Source of the DNA: an uncultured Collinsella sp.
GTDB taxonomy: Bacteria > Actinomycetota > Coriobacteriia > Coriobacteriales > Coriobacteriaceae
Assembly: GCA_902470905.1 (NCBI GenBank)
Contig: CABRIC010000052.1
Coordinates: forward strand, 1-14,576
DNA length: 14,576 nt
Direction of reading: 5' to 3'
In this document: in pieces, positions 13,185 through 14,576 of the stretch
Layout: the number at the start of each line of letters is the position of its first letter
How positions within the stretch are numbered: position 1 is the stretch's first letter
Position numbers and translations under genes: made by a program
Notes under the pieces: generated by a model
What the model was told of the DNA's origin: nothing
The model's database searches: none
Seen by the model: only the letters and a program-made list of their open reading frames with translations

Positions 13185-14529
13185 GTGTCTGATCAACAGC
13201 AAGAAAACGAAATAACGACGACGCAAGCCGCTCCCGCTGCACCGGTTGCGTTGGACCAGGTCGCGGCGCCCGCGCAAGCCTCGGCTCCTGAGACGCCTAA
13301 GGCTGCTTCGACGTCTACGCCTTCAGCGGCTGAGAAGGCCGTGCCTGCAACTGGTGAGGAGGCTGCTCCGGCAAAGCCCAAGCGTACGCGCCGCACGGCC
13401 AAGTCTGCTGCTGACGGCGAGGAGGTCACCAAGCCCAAGCGCCGTACCACGCGCACGACGCGCGTCAAGCGCACCGTTGCAGCTGACTCCTCGGAGCCGA
13501 TTTCCGATGAGGTCGCGCAGGCGCGTGCGTTGGCGCAGATTAGCGAGGCTCAGGTGGTGCGCGCCCGCCGTCGTGCTGCCGAGCGCGAGGCCGCGGCTCT
13601 GACCGAGCTTGCAGCTCCGTCTGTGCCCGAGACACCTGCCGCCGACCAGCCGACCGAGAAGCCGGCACCGCGCACACGCCGTCGCACGGCTGCTAAGGCC
13701 GAGCAGGTTGCCGATCAGGTAACCCTCGAGCTCACCGAGGCTTCGGTTCGTTCCGCGGCAGGGGAGGGCGCATCGCCTGCTGAGTCCGCTGCGCCTGTCG
13801 AGGCCAGCGAAGTTCCCGTTGTCGATCCGGCTTTGCGCCCGCACCGTCGCGGTCGCAAGCCCAAGGCCTTCGTCGAGGCAGAGAAGGCCGCAGCCGCAGC
13901 TGCAGCCGCTCGGGATGCTGCGGCGACCGCCGAGTCTGCAACCGCTGCCGATGCACCCGTCCAGGATGCTACGACTTCCGAGGCCGCTCCCGCCGATGTC
14001 GAGCCCGCCGACGTCCGTCCTGGTCGCAGCCATCGTACTGCTGCTAAGCGCACGTCCAAGGCCAAGACTGCCAAGAAGGGTGCGTCCGAGGATTCCGCCG
14101 AGACGACCGCCGATGCATCGACTGATGCCGCCGAGCCCCAAGACGTCGAACAGTCTGCGTCCGAGAAGCCCAAGCGCGGTCGTAAGAAGTCCGCTAAGGC
14201 CAAGGCGTCCGAGCAGCAGGCCGAGGCCGAGCTGCAGGGCGATTCCAAGGCCGAGGCCAGCGATGATACTGCGGCTAACGCCGATGCCGCCGCAACCGAT
14301 GGCGCCGCGCCCGCCGAGGCCGAAGACGGCGCTCGCCCCAACCGTCGCCAGCACAAGCGCAACGACGAGCGCAACGAGCGCAAGGACGAGCGCAACAACG
14401 ACCGCCGCAACCGCCAGCGCGATCGCAAGCAGCGCAACAAGGAGCGTAATGCCGCTCCCACCGAGCCCACGCTTTCGCGCGAGGAGCTCGCGGCCATGAA
14501 GGTCGCCGAGCTGCGCGAGAAGGCCAAGG
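13185..14529 (+). CDS. rho: Transcription termination factor Rho, 5' part only (truncated by contig end)
   Basis: Open frame of 448 codons with no stop, running into the adapter. Rho is the ATP-driven RNA helicase that ends transcription. Only its N-terminal side is present. The last residues, LSREELAAMKVAELREKAK (430-448), look like the start of the Rho N-terminal helical domain. Before it is a long, low-complexity, presumably disordered region: Ala/Glu/Pro-rich stretches alternate with basic patches at 64-70 (KPKRTRR), 83-90, 218-227 and 328-335 (KPKRGRKK). A segment at 386-422 has 13 Arg, 4 Lys and 8 Asn in 37 residues. Basic, disordered insertions are known in actinobacterial Rho and help RNA binding, but one this long in front of the domain is unusual. 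The start is GTG 13185 with only a weak ribosome site; an in-frame stop at 13173 excludes earlier starts. The position after argS supports the call. RNA-binding and ATPase domains are not seen. Confidence 0.75.
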
Positions 14530-14576
14530 CTGTCTCTTATACACATCTCCGAGCCCACGAGACGCTACGCTATCTC
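14530..14576 (-). other. Nextera i7-side adapter remnant (not genomic)
   Basis: Bases 14530-14548 are the reverse complement of the 19-base transposon mosaic end, and 14549-14563 are the rest of the read-2 adapter (CCGAGCCCACGAGAC). Bases 14564-14571 (GCTACGCT) match Nextera i7 index N709, followed by the first bases of the P7 side. The insert ends at 14529. Minus-strand frames that begin with MGSEMCIRDS or MYKRQ are translations of this adapter. Confidence 0.98.

Noticed and set aside
47..14529. CRISPR array, toxin-antitoxin, phage or defence system
   Set aside because: No regularly spaced direct repeats, no cas, transposase, integrase or phage structural motifs, and no paired small toxin-antitoxin frames were seen on either strand.
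13323..14558. 411-residue minus-strand frame beginning MGSEMCIRDS
   Set aside because: It starts inside the Nextera adapter and is the antisense shadow of the rho-like frame. Its Gly/Leu-rich makeup comes from reverse-complemented Ala/Glu codons.

Overview
The window is one ordinary chromosomal segment of a high-GC, anaerobic actinobacterium. It is most likely a gut member of the Coriobacteriia, with Collinsella as the best guess. The reasons are GC-rich codon use, a CarD-family regulator, an argS gene followed by a rho-like gene (an actinobacterial order), an anaerobe-type radical SAM activase homologue, and compact intergenic hairpin repeats. The taxonomic call is inference and no database search was possible. 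Both outer ends are not genomic: bases 1-46 and 14530-14576 are Illumina Nextera adapter and index sequence, so only 47-14529 is biological.

Layout from left to right. A membrane sugar-phosphate transferase of the WecA/TagO type lies on the minus strand (73-1272). Upstream of it, in the same direction, is a structured intergenic RNA that fits 6S RNA (about 1478-1649). Divergent from that is a PflX-like radical SAM protein (1798-2736). Next come a tRNA-Ala(CGC) with its own promoter and terminator (2887-3005), a small tail-anchored coiled-coil protein (3024-3482), nicotinate phosphoribosyltransferase pncB (3567-5072) and glutamate 5-kinase proB (5152-6279). A convergent proline-iminopeptidase-like hydrolase (6379-7797, minus) separates proB from proA (7910-9196). 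An HD-domain hydrolase (9267-9866, minus) and a CarD-family regulator (9975-10460, minus) follow; each ends in a copy of the same 41-bp terminator. Arginyl-tRNA synthetase argS (10803-12656) is divergent from carD. After its terminator comes a 528-bp non-coding stretch with a 148-bp inverted-repeat element and a structured leader. Last is the 5' part of a rho-like gene with a very long disordered N-terminal region (13185-14529), cut off by the adapter.

How the genes work together: proB and proA are the first two steps of proline synthesis from glutamate, and the gene between them probably releases N-terminal proline from peptides, so the locus combines making and salvaging proline. 6S RNA (if confirmed), CarD and Rho all act on RNA polymerase or transcription. 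pncB is NAD salvage; argS and tRNA-Ala serve translation. WecA-type enzymes start cell-envelope glycopolymers.

I did not find an exotic defence, mobile or biosynthetic system. The items most worth following are the inverted-repeat element before rho, the 6S-like RNA, the paired terminators, the proline gene arrangement and the unusual Rho N-terminus.
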